From contig VMSX01000009.1 in the NCBI GenBank assembly GCA_013791905.1, positions 244,396 to 308,395 of the forward strand: 64,000 nt of DNA, in the 5' to 3' direction. The notes below the pieces were generated by a model. It saw only the letters and a list, made by a program, of their open reading frames with translations. It was not told the origin of the DNA and did not search any database. The first letter of the stretch is position 1. Each line of letters starts with the position of its first letter. A program made the position numbers and the translations under genes. Positions 28,841 to 38,421 of this stretch are shown one piece after another. This stretch comes from Rhodocyclaceae bacterium (GTDB lineage Bacteria > Pseudomonadota > Gammaproteobacteria > Burkholderiales > Rhodocyclaceae).

Positions 28841-30524
28841 CGCGCTCATTCTGCATCCCGCCCTGATCCTGATCGCCGGCGCGCTGCTGCTGCCTTTCCT
28901 GCGCGGTACGGCACGCAGCATCGCCGTCCTGGCAGCACCGACTTTTGCCCTGATCGCCCTCTGGCTGTTGCCGGAAGGCCGGTTGTGGGAAGTTGCCTGG
29001 CTCGACTACCAGCTTGCCCCGCTTGCCGTGGACAAGCTCTCGCGCCTGTTTGCCACCATCTTCGCGCTGATGGCGTTTGCCGGTGGTCTGTTTGCACTGC
29101 GGCAGGAAAGCCGGCTCGAGATGCCCGCTGCCTTCCTCTACGCCGGTGCAGCCATCGGCGTGGCTCTGGCCGGCGACCTGGTCACCGTGTTCGTGTTCTG
29201 GGAAGTGATGGCGGTCGGTTCGACGCTGGTGCTGTGGAGCGCAAACACCAAAACGGCCTGGGCGGCCAGCCTGCGCTATGCCATGGTGCATCTGGGCGGC
29301 GGCGTGATCCTCTTCGCCGGCGTCACCGGCCACCTGCTGACCACCGGCGACGCCACTTTCACGCGCATGCAGCCCGACTCGATCGCCCACTGGCTGATCC
29401 TCATCGGCTTCCTCATCAATGCCGGTGCGCCGCCCCTGTCGGCCTGGCTGCCCGACGCCTATCCGGAAGCCTCGTGGAGCGGCACGGTGTTCCTCTCCGC
29501 CTTCACCACCAAGACGGCGGTGTATGTGTTGCTGCGCGGTTTTCCCGGTACCGAAATCCTGATTTGGGTCGGCCTGTTCATGGTGTTCTACGGCATCGTC
29601 TATGCGCTGCTCGAAAACGACATGCGGCGCATCCTCGCCTATTCCATTATCAACCAGGTCGGCTTCATGATCGCCGGCATCGGCATCGGCACCGAGATGG
29701 CCTTGAACGGCGCCGCTGCGCACGCCTTCACCCACATCATCTACAAGGCGCTGCTGCTGATGTCGGCCGGCGCCGTGCTCGCCGCCACCGGGCGGCGCAA
29801 ATGCTCCGAACTGGGCGGCCTGTTCCACAGCATGCCAATCGCGACCATCTGCGGCACCATCGGGGCACTGGCAATCTCGTCCTTCCCGCTCACCTCCGGC
29901 TTCATCTCCAAGTCGATGATCTCGCAGGCCGCTGCCGACGGCCATCTGCAAGCCGTCTGGCTGCTGCTGGCCGCCGCTTCGGCTGGCGTGTTCCTGCATG
30001 CCGGCATCAAGTTCCCCTGGTTCGTCTTCTTCCAGAAAGATTCCGGCCTGCGTCCGCCCGACGCCTCGGGCTCGATGCGCTGGGCGATGATCCTGTTCGC
30101 CTTTCTCTGCATCGCGCTTGGTGTCTGGCCCGAACCGCTCTACGCAATCCTGCCCTATGCGGTGGATTACGTCCCTTACACGACAGCCCATGTGCTGACG
30201 CAACTGCAACTGCTGCTGTTCTCGGGTCTCGCCTTTTTCGTGATGCTCAACTACCTGAAACGCACGCCGACCATCTCGCTCGACGTCGACTGGCTGTACC
30301 GCAAGCCGCTCCCGGGGCTGGCGCGGCGGCTGGGCACTTTGCTGCACGGGGCCATGAATGCTATGGAGCGCGGCGTGAGCGGGACTCTCACCGGGCTGGC
30401 CGATCGCCTGGATGCGCAGCGCGGCCCCCGCGGCCTGCTCGCCAAAAGCTGGCCGACCGGCAGCATGGCCCTCTGGGTGATGGTGATGTTGCTGGCCTAT
30501 TTGCTGTTCTACTATCTGGGATAA
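28833..30524 (+). CDS. Third PF00361 subunit (NuoL/MrpA-like), last gene of Mrp operon
   Basis: 563-residue multi-helix transporter subunit. TM5 glutamate is kept (LVTVFVFWEVMAVGSTLV), but the TM7 region reads INAGAPPLSAWLPDAYPEAS, so the lysine normally before the PLH/PLS motif is replaced. HAFTHIIYKALLLMSAGAV and LENDMRRILAYSIINQVGF are typical. The long C-terminus ends in a TM helix (MALWVMVMLLAYLLFYYLG). ATG 28833 overlaps the small gene before it. A variant short motif (28924-28946) encodes LAAPTFA near the N-terminus. Confidence 0.88.
   Translation: MSSALILHPALILIAGALLLPFLRGTARSIAVLAAPTFALIALWLLPEGRLWEVAWLDYQLAPLAVDKLSRLFATIFALMAFAGGLFALRQESRLEMPAAFLYAGAAIGVALAGDLVTVFVFWEVMAVGSTLVLWSANTKTAWAASLRYAMVHLGGGVILFAGVTGHLLTTGDATFTRMQPDSIAHWLILIGFLINAGAPPLSAWLPDAYPEASWSGTVFLSAFTTKTAVYVLLRGFPGTEILIWVGLFMVFYGIVYALLENDMRRILAYSIINQVGFMIAGIGIGTEMALNGAAAHAFTHIIYKALLLMSAGAVLAATGRRKCSELGGLFHSMPIATICGTIGALAISSFPLTSGFISKSMISQAAADGHLQAVWLLLAAASAGVFLHAGIKFPWFVFFQKDSGLRPPDASGSMRWAMILFAFLCIALGVWPEPLYAILPYAVDYVPYTTAHVLTQLQLLLFSGLAFFVMLNYLKRTPTISLDVDWLYRKPLPGLARRLGTLLHGAMNAMERGVSGTLTGLADRLDAQRGPRGLLAKSWPTGSMALWVMVMLLAYLLFYYLG
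28924..28946 (+). repeat. Short dispersed motif, copy 6 (inside third PF00361 gene)
   Basis: Three mismatches to the consensus; the core reads GGCAGCACCGACTTTT. Same strand as the gene. Confidence 0.6.
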
Positions 30525-30766
30525 ATGGCACAACGGCAGCTAAATCAAGCCGTTACTCCAGGTTGCTGGCCTACCCGCGAATATTGATATTCCCCGCGTG
30601 ATGCAAGGATGGGCGATGCTGCGGTGTGGCAATTCCGTCCGTACAGAGCGTCGCCCTGCCGGATTTAAGCCGCGTTCCCGACGCGCAGTCCGGAGATGAA
30701 ATAAGTATCATCCGAGCCTGAGGCGTTACTAGCCTAAAGTTAAGGTTGCGACGCGATTGAGGAAGC

Positions 30767-32836
30767 ATGAAAAAACGCACGTTTGCCATATTGTTTGCTG
30801 GCCTGTTTCAGGCGCAGGCCGCCCATGCGGATACCGCCGAAGAAGTGGCACAGTTGCTGTCAATCAGCCTGGAAGAACTGATGGCGACAAAGGTCACCAT
30901 TTCCACGAATACTCTGCAAGCGCTTTCCCGGGCACCATCCGCCGTCTCGGTCATCACGGCGGAGGACATCAAGGCCACCGGCGCGCGGAATCTCGCCGAG
31001 ATCCTGCAAAGCGTCCCGGGTGTCTATATCCGGGCCAACCTGTTCGGTTTCCGGCCGCAGATTACGTTTCGTGGGGCGACCTCACAAAACACGCTGCTGA
31101 TGGTGGACGGTGCGCCGGTGAAGGACCTGGTCTGGAACGCCGGGATATTCTGGCGCGGACTGTCGACCACCATGATCGACCGGGTCGAGATCATTCGCGG
31201 CCCCGGTTCCGCCCTGTTCGGCTCGGACGCGTCTGCCGGGGTGATCAATGTCATCACCAAAACCGCGCGCGGGATCGATAACTCCGAGGCCGGCGTGCGC
31301 GCCGACAGTTTCGACACGCAAACGGCGTGGGTGCAGCACGGGGGTATCTGGAACGGTTTCGCTATCGGTTTTACTGCGGAAGCGTCGACCACCGCTGGTC
31401 ATCGACCGTTTTTTGCAGCAGATGGCCAGACCGCGCGAGACCCCAGCATTTCCTACGCCCCCGGCTACGCCGGTTATGGCCTGGATAGCGAGGATTTCCG
31501 TTTCTACATGGCCAAGGGCAACTGGCGCCTGCAGGCCGACTACTTGCGGCGCAGAAACATCGAAACCGGTCTGACGGGTGCCGCCACGCTGGATCCGTTG
31601 ACCCGCGGGAGCGATAATCGTTACAACCTCGCGCTGTTTTACGGCAATCAGGCCTTCGCCAAGGACTGGGGCCTGAATGCTGAACTGCGTTACCAGCACC
31701 TCGATTACACCTCGGGCGATGGGTTTCTGGAGCGTCCCCCTGGCTTTGTCTGCGTCAATAGTGTCAGAGACTGTAATGGCGGCACGCCCGGTCTCTATCC
31801 TGTCGGGCTGCTCAATCAAATGCGATCGGCTGAGCGCCGATGGAATTTCGAAGTCAGCGGTCTGTACAGCGGTGTAAAGAATCACGCTATTCGACTGGGT
31901 GGCGGGTACGTCGCGCAAGACTTGTACTCAGTTGAGCATTTTGTCAATTACGGAAAGGTTTCAGACACAGTTACGCTACCTGCTGGCGGACCGCTGGTGG
32001 ATATTTCGGGCTCAAACTACGCCTTTGCGCCGGAAAAGGTGCGCCGGACAAATTACTTGTTCCTGCAGGACGTCTGGAGCTTCGCGGATAACTGGGAACT
32101 GACTGCCGGGGCGCGTTATGACCACTATTCGGACTTCGGCGGCGCGCTGAATCCGCGCGTGGCGCTAGTCTGGCAGAGCACGGATAGACTCACGACGAAG
32201 CTGATGTATGGCGAAGCGTTCCGGGCTCCTTCCTACCTGGAACTGTATGCCCGCACCGCCGCCACCCAACCCAATGACAAGCTCATGCCGGAACGTTCGA
32301 AAACCTGGGATCTGTCAATTTCTTACCTGGTCACCAGGGATTTCAGGCTGGGTCTCGATCTTTACCAATTTGCCCAGTCCGACCTCATCGCACAGGATTC
32401 GTCCGGCCAGTACCAGAACATGGGCAGCAATACCTCGCGTGGCGTCGAGCTGGAAGCGCAATGGGTGGCAACGCAGACGCTGCGATTTTCCGGCAACCTG
32501 ACCGATCGTGAAGACAGCACACCGAACAATGCCGTACCCAAGCAAACTGCCTACCTGCGCGCTGACTGGGTCTTCATGCCGCGCTGGAACTGGAACGTCC
32601 AGGCCAACTGGATTGGCAAGCACGCGCTGGCCCCCGGCGATCCCCGCGCGCCCATCGGCGCCTATACACTGGTGGATACCACGGTGCGCTACTCTCCGCG
32701 CCGCGAATGGGAGTTTGCTGCTTCCATCCGCAATCTGTTCGACGTGGATGCGCGAGAATTGAGCAGCCGATCTTTAGTCAATAATCTGCCGCTGCCGATG
32801 CGCAGTGTTTTTGCAGAAGTGCGCTACAAGTTTTAA
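30767..32836 (+). CDS. TonB-dependent outer-membrane receptor
   Basis: 689-residue outer-membrane receptor. Signal peptide MKKRTFAILFAGLFQAQAAHA, then a plug domain (about 45-165: PSAVSVITAEDIKATGARN, VPGVYIR, DRVEIIRGPGSALFGSDASAG) and a beta-barrel ending in RYKF with terminal Phe. No clear N-terminal signalling extension is seen, although ISLEELMATKVTIST follows the signal as in other receptors of this type. The substrate is unknown. The next genes, a YfiR-like protein and a hybrid kinase, follow closely (about 20 and 5 bp) and are probably co-transcribed. About 240 bp upstream hold no recognisable riboswitch. Confidence 0.88.
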   Translation: MKKRTFAILFAGLFQAQAAHADTAEEVAQLLSISLEELMATKVTISTNTLQALSRAPSAVSVITAEDIKATGARNLAEILQSVPGVYIRANLFGFRPQITFRGATSQNTLLMVDGAPVKDLVWNAGIFWRGLSTTMIDRVEIIRGPGSALFGSDASAGVINVITKTARGIDNSEAGVRADSFDTQTAWVQHGGIWNGFAIGFTAEASTTAGHRPFFAADGQTARDPSISYAPGYAGYGLDSEDFRFYMAKGNWRLQADYLRRRNIETGLTGAATLDPLTRGSDNRYNLALFYGNQAFAKDWGLNAELRYQHLDYTSGDGFLERPPGFVCVNSVRDCNGGTPGLYPVGLLNQMRSAERRWNFEVSGLYSGVKNHAIRLGGGYVAQDLYSVEHFVNYGKVSDTVTLPAGGPLVDISGSNYAFAPEKVRRTNYLFLQDVWSFADNWELTAGARYDHYSDFGGALNPRVALVWQSTDRLTTKLMYGEAFRAPSYLELYARTAATQPNDKLMPERSKTWDLSISYLVTRDFRLGLDLYQFAQSDLIAQDSSGQYQNMGSNTSRGVELEAQWVATQTLRFSGNLTDREDSTPNNAVPKQTAYLRADWVFMPRWNWNVQANWIGKHALAPGDPRAPIGAYTLVDTTVRYSPRREWEFAASIRNLFDVDARELSSRSLVNNLPLPMRSVFAEVRYKF

Positions 32837-32859
32837 ACCGTCCGCCACCCGATAATGTG

Positions 32860-33408
32860 ATGCAGCCATCCGGACCAGCCCGCCTGACAGCATGGATGTT
32901 GATCCGCGCCGGCCTCTGGCTGGCCGGGCTGCTGGCAGCAGCGGCGCCCGGTTTCGCGGCCGGACAAGCCTCGGAACAGTCGGTACGGGCGGCCCTGGTG
33001 TTCAACTTCATCAAATTCACCGAGTGGCCGGCAACCACGGTCGGCGAAGCCCAATTACGGGTATGTGTCGCCACTAACGATCCGGCGCAGATAGCCGCCA
33101 TCGAAGCCCTCAACAATCGCCGGGTTCGCGACAAGACTCTGGTTGCGCTACGCTTCCGCCGCCAAGCCGACTGCGGCGTGATCTACGTCGATTCGCCCCA
33201 GCACTGGAAAGAGATTGCGGAGCGGCAGGTCCCCGGGCACGCCTTGACCGTCGGCGGCTACGCCGGTTTCGTCGCGGATGGCGGCATGATCGAAATCGCG
33301 CTGCAGGAAGGCAACGTTCGCTTCGACATCAATCTGCTCGAAACAAAACGTGCCGGGTTGCGTATTTACCCACAGTTACTGCGGCTGGCGCGCCGCATTG
33401 CGGAGTAA
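32860..33408 (+). CDS. YfiR-like periplasmic protein (DUF4154)
   Basis: 182-residue secreted protein. Signal sequence with hydrophobic core about 15-33 ending AAPGFAAGQ. The mature domain is the YfiR fold: VRAALVFNFIKFTEWP, LRVCV, CGVIYVD, ALTVGGYAGFVADGGMIEIALQEGNVRFDIN. In Pseudomonas, YfiR is a periplasmic repressor of the CHASE8-type membrane protein YfiN. Here the following gene has a CHASE8-like sensor on a histidine kinase, so an analogous brake is inferred. The start is ATG 32860; GTG 32857 is in frame just before it. Confidence 0.85.
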   Translation: MQPSGPARLTAWMLIRAGLWLAGLLAAAAPGFAAGQASEQSVRAALVFNFIKFTEWPATTVGEAQLRVCVATNDPAQIAAIEALNNRRVRDKTLVALRFRRQADCGVIYVDSPQHWKEIAERQVPGHALTVGGYAGFVADGGMIEIALQEGNVRFDINLLETKRAGLRIYPQLLRLARRIAE

Positions 33409-33413
33409 GCGGC

Positions 33414-35438
33414 ATGCGGCAACTGCGCACTTATTTCGATCGTCGCTCCATCCGCTACCAGTTGTTCCGGCTGGTTCTGGTGGTCACTTCCACCGCGCTG
33501 GCCATCGCAATGATCGGCGGCGCGCTGCTCGAATGGCACAAACAGCAACAACACGTCAGCCAGTCGTTGACCACGATAGCGCAGGCTGCCGGCGTTGCTG
33601 CCAGCGCGGCGATTGTCTTCCACGACAACACAGCGGCGGGCGAGGCGCTGCGCATGTTGGTCGCCCACCAGGAGATCGAAGCGGCCGCGGTTTACCTGCC
33701 CGAGGGTTACCGTCTGGCCAGCTACGGGGATGAAAACAGGTTGCCGGACAGTTTCAACAGGTTGCGCGAACATCTGCCAGATTTTGGTCTGTTCCTGCCA
33801 TCGACCACGCTTTTTCAGCCGATCCAGTTCGATGACGCGACCATCGGCCATATCTATATCCGCGCCAGTCTGCGAGATTACCGCAGCAACTTCCTGTTGC
33901 AGGGTGCCCTGATGGCTGGCGCCGGACTGCTGGGTCTGATGCTGGCCATGGGACTCGGCTTACGCTTCCTTGCGCGCATCGTCAAACCGGTCAAGGAGCT
34001 TGCCGACACCTCGCGGCAAGTGCGCGAGGAGAAGAACTTCTCGCGGCGTGCCACGCCGCCAACATCGGTCGCGCACCTCGATGAAATCGGCGAGCTGGTT
34101 GTTAACTTCAATGCCATGCTGGCAGAGATCGAGCAGCGCGAGCGCGAGTTGGCTATCTACCAAAACAGCCTGGAAACCATGGTGTTCGAGCGGACGGCAG
34201 CGCTGAACTCCGCCAACCGGGAACTGCTGGCGGCCAAGGAGTCCGCCGAGGCTGCAACGGTAACCAAGTCGCGCTTCCTGGCCGCCGCCAGCCATGACTT
34301 GCGGCAACCGATTCAGGCCATCAACCTGTTCAAGGACGCCTTGAACAATACGGCCTTGAACGAAGAACAGCAACGCATCAGCGACTACCTTTCCCTGTCG
34401 GCCCAGAGCCTCGGCGAGCTGCTGAATGCCTTGCTCGATATCTCGAAGCTCGACGCCGGCGCCATTCAGGCCACACCGCAGGTCATCGACGTCCATGATC
34501 TGCTCAGCCACATCGATGCCGAGTTCGCCCCGCTGGCCTCGGCCAGGTCCCTGCGCTTCAAATATTATTATCCGCCGGGCGAGCTGGCCTTTTTTACCGA
34601 TCCCAAGCTGCTGCAGAGCCTGCTGCGGAACCTGATTGGCAATGCCCTCAAGTACACCGGGCAGGGCGGTATTCTGGTTGCTATCCGGCGGCGGGGGGCG
34701 CAGGCCATCATGCAGGTCTGGGATACCGGCATGGGCATCGCGCCGGAACATCTGCAGACGATCTTCGATGAGTACTTTCAGGTTGCCAATCCCGAGCGGG
34801 ACAAGACCAAGGGCTTGGGGCTCGGCCTTGCGATTGCCCGCCGCCAGGCAAAACTGCTGGCCACTGAAATAGTTTGCCATTCCCGCCCCGGCAAAGGAAC
34901 TGTCTTCGAGTTCCGGCTGCCGCTGGCCAGCCAAGCGCAGAAGGCAGAACACGGTCAGGCCGATCAGGAAATAACCCGTGTGGCGGATGCCTCCGGTTTG
35001 GTCGGGCGTCGGATTGCCGTGATCGATAACGACTTCATGGTCGCCAAGGCAATCCAGCTGTCCCTCGAATCGCTCGGCATGCACGTCAAGTCATATGGCA
35101 GTGCCGAGGAGGCCCTGGCAGATTCGACAATCGCCAGTGCGGATGTTTATATCTCCGACTTCCGGTTGCCCGGCGCAAGCGGCGTCGAACTGCTTGATGC
35201 AATCCAGCAGCTGGTGAAAAAACCGATCAGGGCGGTCATGCTGACCGGGGAAAACTCGCCGGGTTGGGCCGACTTGGCGCAAACGGCCCGCTGGCCGGTG
35301 CTGTTCAAACCCGTCGATCTGCCGACGCTGATAGCGACAATCGAGGCACAGGACGCCGTACCGGCTGGCGCCGGCAGGCAGCCAAATGCGCCGGACAATG
35401 CGGCGGACAAGCAGTCCGGGCCGCCTGTCGCAGTGTAA
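33414..35438 (+). CDS. CHASE8-HAMP hybrid sensor histidine kinase
   Basis: 674-residue membrane kinase. TM1 (about 19-38), periplasmic CHASE8-like domain (about 42-160, VSQSLTTIAQAAGVAASAA), TM2 (about 163-187), HAMP (about 187-240), coiled coil, HisKA with H294 (AASHDLRQPI), HATPase (NLIGNALKYT, VWDTGMGIAP, GLGLGLAIARR) and a C-terminal receiver (VIDND, VYISDFRLPG with the phospho-acceptor Asp, LTGE, FKPVD). No output-domain protein is encoded next to it, so the downstream regulator is elsewhere. It starts 5 bp after the yfiR-like stop. Confidence 0.9.
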   Translation: MRQLRTYFDRRSIRYQLFRLVLVVTSTALAIAMIGGALLEWHKQQQHVSQSLTTIAQAAGVAASAAIVFHDNTAAGEALRMLVAHQEIEAAAVYLPEGYRLASYGDENRLPDSFNRLREHLPDFGLFLPSTTLFQPIQFDDATIGHIYIRASLRDYRSNFLLQGALMAGAGLLGLMLAMGLGLRFLARIVKPVKELADTSRQVREEKNFSRRATPPTSVAHLDEIGELVVNFNAMLAEIEQRERELAIYQNSLETMVFERTAALNSANRELLAAKESAEAATVTKSRFLAAASHDLRQPIQAINLFKDALNNTALNEEQQRISDYLSLSAQSLGELLNALLDISKLDAGAIQATPQVIDVHDLLSHIDAEFAPLASARSLRFKYYYPPGELAFFTDPKLLQSLLRNLIGNALKYTGQGGILVAIRRRGAQAIMQVWDTGMGIAPEHLQTIFDEYFQVANPERDKTKGLGLGLAIARRQAKLLATEIVCHSRPGKGTVFEFRLPLASQAQKAEHGQADQEITRVADASGLVGRRIAVIDNDFMVAKAIQLSLESLGMHVKSYGSAEEALADSTIASADVYISDFRLPGASGVELLDAIQQLVKKPIRAVMLTGENSPGWADLAQTARWPVLFKPVDLPTLIATIEAQDAVPAGAGRQPNAPDNAADKQSGPPVAV

Positions 35439-35517
35439 ACTCGGCATCACTCATCCATCGCCTGGCGTCTTCAGGCGGACTGCAGAAGGACATTGCGGAC
35501 CGCCGGACCGTATCGCA

Positions 35518-37815
35518 TTGAATCTTCTCGCTGGCCTCAACGAACCGCAACTTGCCGCCGTCACCCTGCCGCCCCAGCACGCCCTGATTCTGGCCGGGGC
35601 CGGTTCGGGCAAGACGCGCGTGCTGACGACGCGCATCGCCTGGCTGATCTCGACCGGACAGGCCAGTCCGCAGGCCGTGCTCGCCGTCACCTTCACCAAC
35701 AAGGCGGCGAAGGAAATGCTCACGCGGCTAGCCGCGATGTTGCCGATCAACGTCAAGGGCATGTGGATCGGCACCTTTCATGGCCTGTGCAATCGCCTGC
35801 TGCGGGCCCATTACCGCGACGCCGGCCTGCCGCAACTGTTCCAGATTCTCGATTCGGCCGATCAGTTGTCGTCGGTCAAGCGCCTGCTGAAATCGCTCAA
35901 CGTCGATGACGAAAAATTCCCGCCGCGCGAGCTGACCTGGTTCATCAACGCGCAGAAGGAAGCCGGCCTGCGCGCCGGCGCTGTCGAAGCCTGGGATGAC
36001 TGGACGAAAAAGCGCGTCGAACTGTATGCCGCCTACGAGGCGCAATGCCAGAAGGAGGGCGTGGTCGATTTCGCCGAGCTGCTGTTGCGCTGCTACGAGC
36101 TGCTGGAGCGCAATGAACCGCTGCGTCGCCATTATCAGGAGCGTTTCCGCCACATTCTCGTCGACGAATTTCAGGACACCAACAAGCTGCAATACCGCTG
36201 GCTGAAGCTGCTGGCCGGCTACCAAGAGCGCAGTCCGGCCGCCGGGCCGCCCCAAGGCCGGACGGCACGCGGCGTAGCCGCAAATCGTGCCATCGGGGCC
36301 ACGGAGCACCCCGTAACAAACGAGCACAGCGAGTCAACAGTCACCCCTTCCGGGAGGGAGGGGCTGGGGGAGGGTGGGTGTTTATTTTGCGTGGGTGACG
36401 ACGATCAATCGATTTATGCGTTCCGCGGCGCCGACGTCGGCAACATGCGCGACTTCGAGCATGAATTCAAGGTGGCGAACCTGATTCGCCTCGAACAGAA
36501 TTACCGATCGCACGGCAACATCCTCGATGCGGCGAACGCCATCATCAAGAACAACCCGCAGCGGCTCGGCAAGAACCTGTGGACCGAGGCCGGGGCCGGC
36601 GAACCGCTGCGCGTGCATGAGTCCTACTCCGATGGCGACGAGGCGCGCTTCATTGTCGAGGAGGTCAAGGCGCTCGGCAACGATGGCCACGCGCGCGCCG
36701 AGGTTGCCTTGCTCTACCGCAGCAATGCGCAAAGCCGTGCGCTCGAGCATGCGCTGTTCAATGCCGGCATTTCCTATCGCGTGTATGGCGGGCTGCGCTT
36801 CTTTGAGCGCGCCGAGATCAAGCATGCGCTCGCTTATTTGCGGCTGATCGCCAATGCCAACGACGACACGGCATTTTCCCGCGTGGTGAATTTCCCGACG
36901 CGCGGCATCGGGGCGCGCAGCATCGAACAGTTGTCCGACGCGGCGCGCAACGCGCAGAGCAGCCTGCATGCCGCGATCCCGCTGGTTTCCGGCGCGGGCG
37001 GAGCGAAGCTCGCGGCCTTTGCCGATTTGATAGTCAGGCTGCGCGAAGCCGCCCACCTGCCGCTGCCCGAACTGGTCGACCATGTGTTGGAGCTTTCAGG
37101 CTTGCGCACGCACTACCAGAACGAGAAGGAAGGCCGCGACCGCCTGGAAAACCTCGACGAACTCATCAACGCCGCCAGCAATTTCATCGCCGAGGAGGGC
37201 ATGGTCGGCGCGGAGGGCGAACTGTCGGCAGAGCTGATTACCTTTCTGACCCACGCCGCACTCGAAGCCGGTGAGCACCAAGCCGGTGAAAGTGACGATG
37301 CCGTGCAACTGATGACCGTGCATTCGGCCAAGGGGCTGGAGTTCAACATCGTGTTCATCTGCGGGCTGGAAGAAGGCCTGTTCCCGCACGAGAACAGCCT
37401 GGTCGAGGAAAAGGGCCTCGAAGAGGAGCGCCGGCTCATGTATGTCGCCGTCACGCGCGCACGCCAGCGGCTCTACCTGTGCTTCGCGCAGACGCGCATG
37501 CTGCATGGCCAGACGCGCTACAACCTGCCCTCGCGTTTCCTCGACGAAATACCGGCAGGCTTGCTGAAGTATCTGACGGTAAAGCCAGGCAAAGGCCGTT
37601 ACGCCGTCTCGCCAGCGCCGACTTTTCACGCAACGCCGCGCCAGCAGCAGGGCAGCGGCTTGCATATCGGCCAAAGCGTGCACCATGCCAAATTCGGCCT
37701 CGGCGTCATCGTCAATGCCGAAGGCGGCGGCGCGGATGCGCGCGTGCAAGTGAATTTTGGCGCATCCGGCATGAAGTGGCTGGCGCTCTCCGTCGCGAAA
37801 CTCGACCCGGCATGA
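35518..37815 (+). CDS. uvrD: UvrD-type DNA helicase with repeat-derived insertion
   Basis: SF1A 3'-5' helicase for mismatch and excision repair, about 765 residues. Motifs: I ([18 protein letters not shown]), II ([13 protein letters not shown]), III ([13 protein letters not shown]), IV (LEQNYRS), V ([10 protein letters not shown]), VI ([12 protein letters not shown]), and the UvrD C-terminal Tudor-like domain ([16 protein letters not shown]). Between motifs II and III about 50 residues ([17 protein letters not shown] onward) are read from REP copy H without a stop or frame change. A short-motif copy near the C-terminus encodes VSPAPTF. The start is not obvious; TTG 35518 ([11 protein letters not shown]) fits the family, with no strong Shine-Dalgarno. 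Confidence 0.9.
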   Translation: MNLLAGLNEPQLAAVTLPPQHALILAGAGSGKTRVLTTRIAWLISTGQASPQAVLAVTFTNKAAKEMLTRLAAMLPINVKGMWIGTFHGLCNRLLRAHYRDAGLPQLFQILDSADQLSSVKRLLKSLNVDDEKFPPRELTWFINAQKEAGLRAGAVEAWDDWTKKRVELYAAYEAQCQKEGVVDFAELLLRCYELLERNEPLRRHYQERFRHILVDEFQDTNKLQYRWLKLLAGYQERSPAAGPPQGRTARGVAANRAIGATEHPVTNEHSESTVTPSGREGLGEGGCLFCVGDDDQSIYAFRGADVGNMRDFEHEFKVANLIRLEQNYRSHGNILDAANAIIKNNPQRLGKNLWTEAGAGEPLRVHESYSDGDEARFIVEEVKALGNDGHARAEVALLYRSNAQSRALEHALFNAGISYRVYGGLRFFERAEIKHALAYLRLIANANDDTAFSRVVNFPTRGIGARSIEQLSDAARNAQSSLHAAIPLVSGAGGAKLAAFADLIVRLREAAHLPLPELVDHVLELSGLRTHYQNEKEGRDRLENLDELINAASNFIAEEGMVGAEGELSAELITFLTHAALEAGEHQAGESDDAVQLMTVHSAKGLEFNIVFICGLEEGLFPHENSLVEEKGLEEERRLMYVAVTRARQRLYLCFAQTRMLHGQTRYNLPSRFLDEIPAGLLKYLTVKPGKGRYAVSPAPTFHATPRQQQGSGLHIGQSVHHAKFGLGVIVNAEGGGADARVQVNFGASGMKWLALSVAKLDPA
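36231..36381 (-). repeat. REP-like element, copy H (inside uvrD)
   Basis: Class 1 copy in reverse orientation. Loop complement GCCGGGCCGCCCCAA (36241-36255) between arms GTCCGGCC (36233-36240) and GGCCGGAC (36256-36263). Second hairpin GCGGC/GCCGC near 36269-36281. It is closest to copy B. The whole element is coding, in frame with uvrD. Confidence 0.88.
37604..37626 (+). repeat. Short dispersed motif, copy 7 (inside uvrD)
   Basis: One mismatch to consensus; read in frame as A-V-S-P-A-P-T-F in the linker before the C-terminal domain. Confidence 0.8.
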
Positions 37816-38264
37816 GGGCCGTCGTACAGCGCGTTACCGCAGCCGAGGTCACGGTGGCCGGCGCAGCGGTTGGCGCCATCGGGCCGGGCCTGCTGGTGCT
37901 GGCCGGCTTCGAGGAGAGCGACAGTGACGTCGACCTCGACTGGATGGCCGGCAAGCTGGCGCGCCTGCGCGTGTTTGCCGACGCGGCGGGCGTGATGAAC
38001 CGCAGCGTGCAGGAAGCCGGCGGCGACATCCTCGCCGTCTCGCAATTCACCCTGTACGCCTCGACGAAGAAGGGCAACCGCCCGTCATGGAGCCGCGCAG
38101 CACGCGGCGAAGTGTCCCAGCCCCTGTTCGACCGCTTTGTCGGCAAGCTCGAAGATCTGCTGGGCAAACCGGTGCCCACCGGACAATTCGGCGCCGACAT
38201 GCAGATCCGCCTGGTGAATGACGGCCCGGTAACCCTGACACTCGACTCGAAAAATCCCGAGTAA
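37812..38264 (+). CDS. dtd: D-aminoacyl-tRNA deacylase
   Basis: 150-residue proofreading enzyme that removes D-amino acids (and Gly from tRNA-Ala). [15 protein letters not shown] at the N-terminus, the [17 protein letters not shown] active-site segment and the Gly-cisPro motif in [12 protein letters not shown] are all present. ATG 37812 overlaps the uvrD stop by 4 bp, so the two are coupled. REP copy I begins right after its stop. Confidence 0.95.
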   Translation: MRAVVQRVTAAEVTVAGAAVGAIGPGLLVLAGFEESDSDVDLDWMAGKLARLRVFADAAGVMNRSVQEAGGDILAVSQFTLYASTKKGNRPSWSRAARGEVSQPLFDRFVGKLEDLLGKPVPTGQFGADMQIRLVNDGPVTLTLDSKNPE

Positions 38265-38267
38265 ACG

Positions 38268-38410
38268 CCCGCCCCCTTCGCCCCCTCGCGGGGGTTCTCG
38301 TTTGCGCGCTGCGCGCGGCTATTACGGGGTGCTGTCGTATTCGCTGTGGAGCGGTTTGCGCCTGGCGGCGCGTGCCGCGTTTGCTTGGGGCGGCCCGGCG
38401 CAAACGCTGT
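38268..38410 (+). repeat. REP-like element, copy I
   Basis: Class 1 copy. Loop TTGGGGCGGCCCGGC (38385-38399), arms GCGTTTGC (38377-38384) and GCAAACGC (38400-38407), a perfect stem. Second hairpin GCGCC/GGCGC near 38358-38370. It lies between convergent dtd and parA. Confidence 0.88.
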
Positions 38411-38421
38411 TGTGCGCCAAG

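Noticed and set aside
30525..30766. Riboswitch (cobalamin or similar) before the TonB-dependent receptor
   Set aside because: No B12-box or other conserved riboswitch core could be recognised in the 242 bp.
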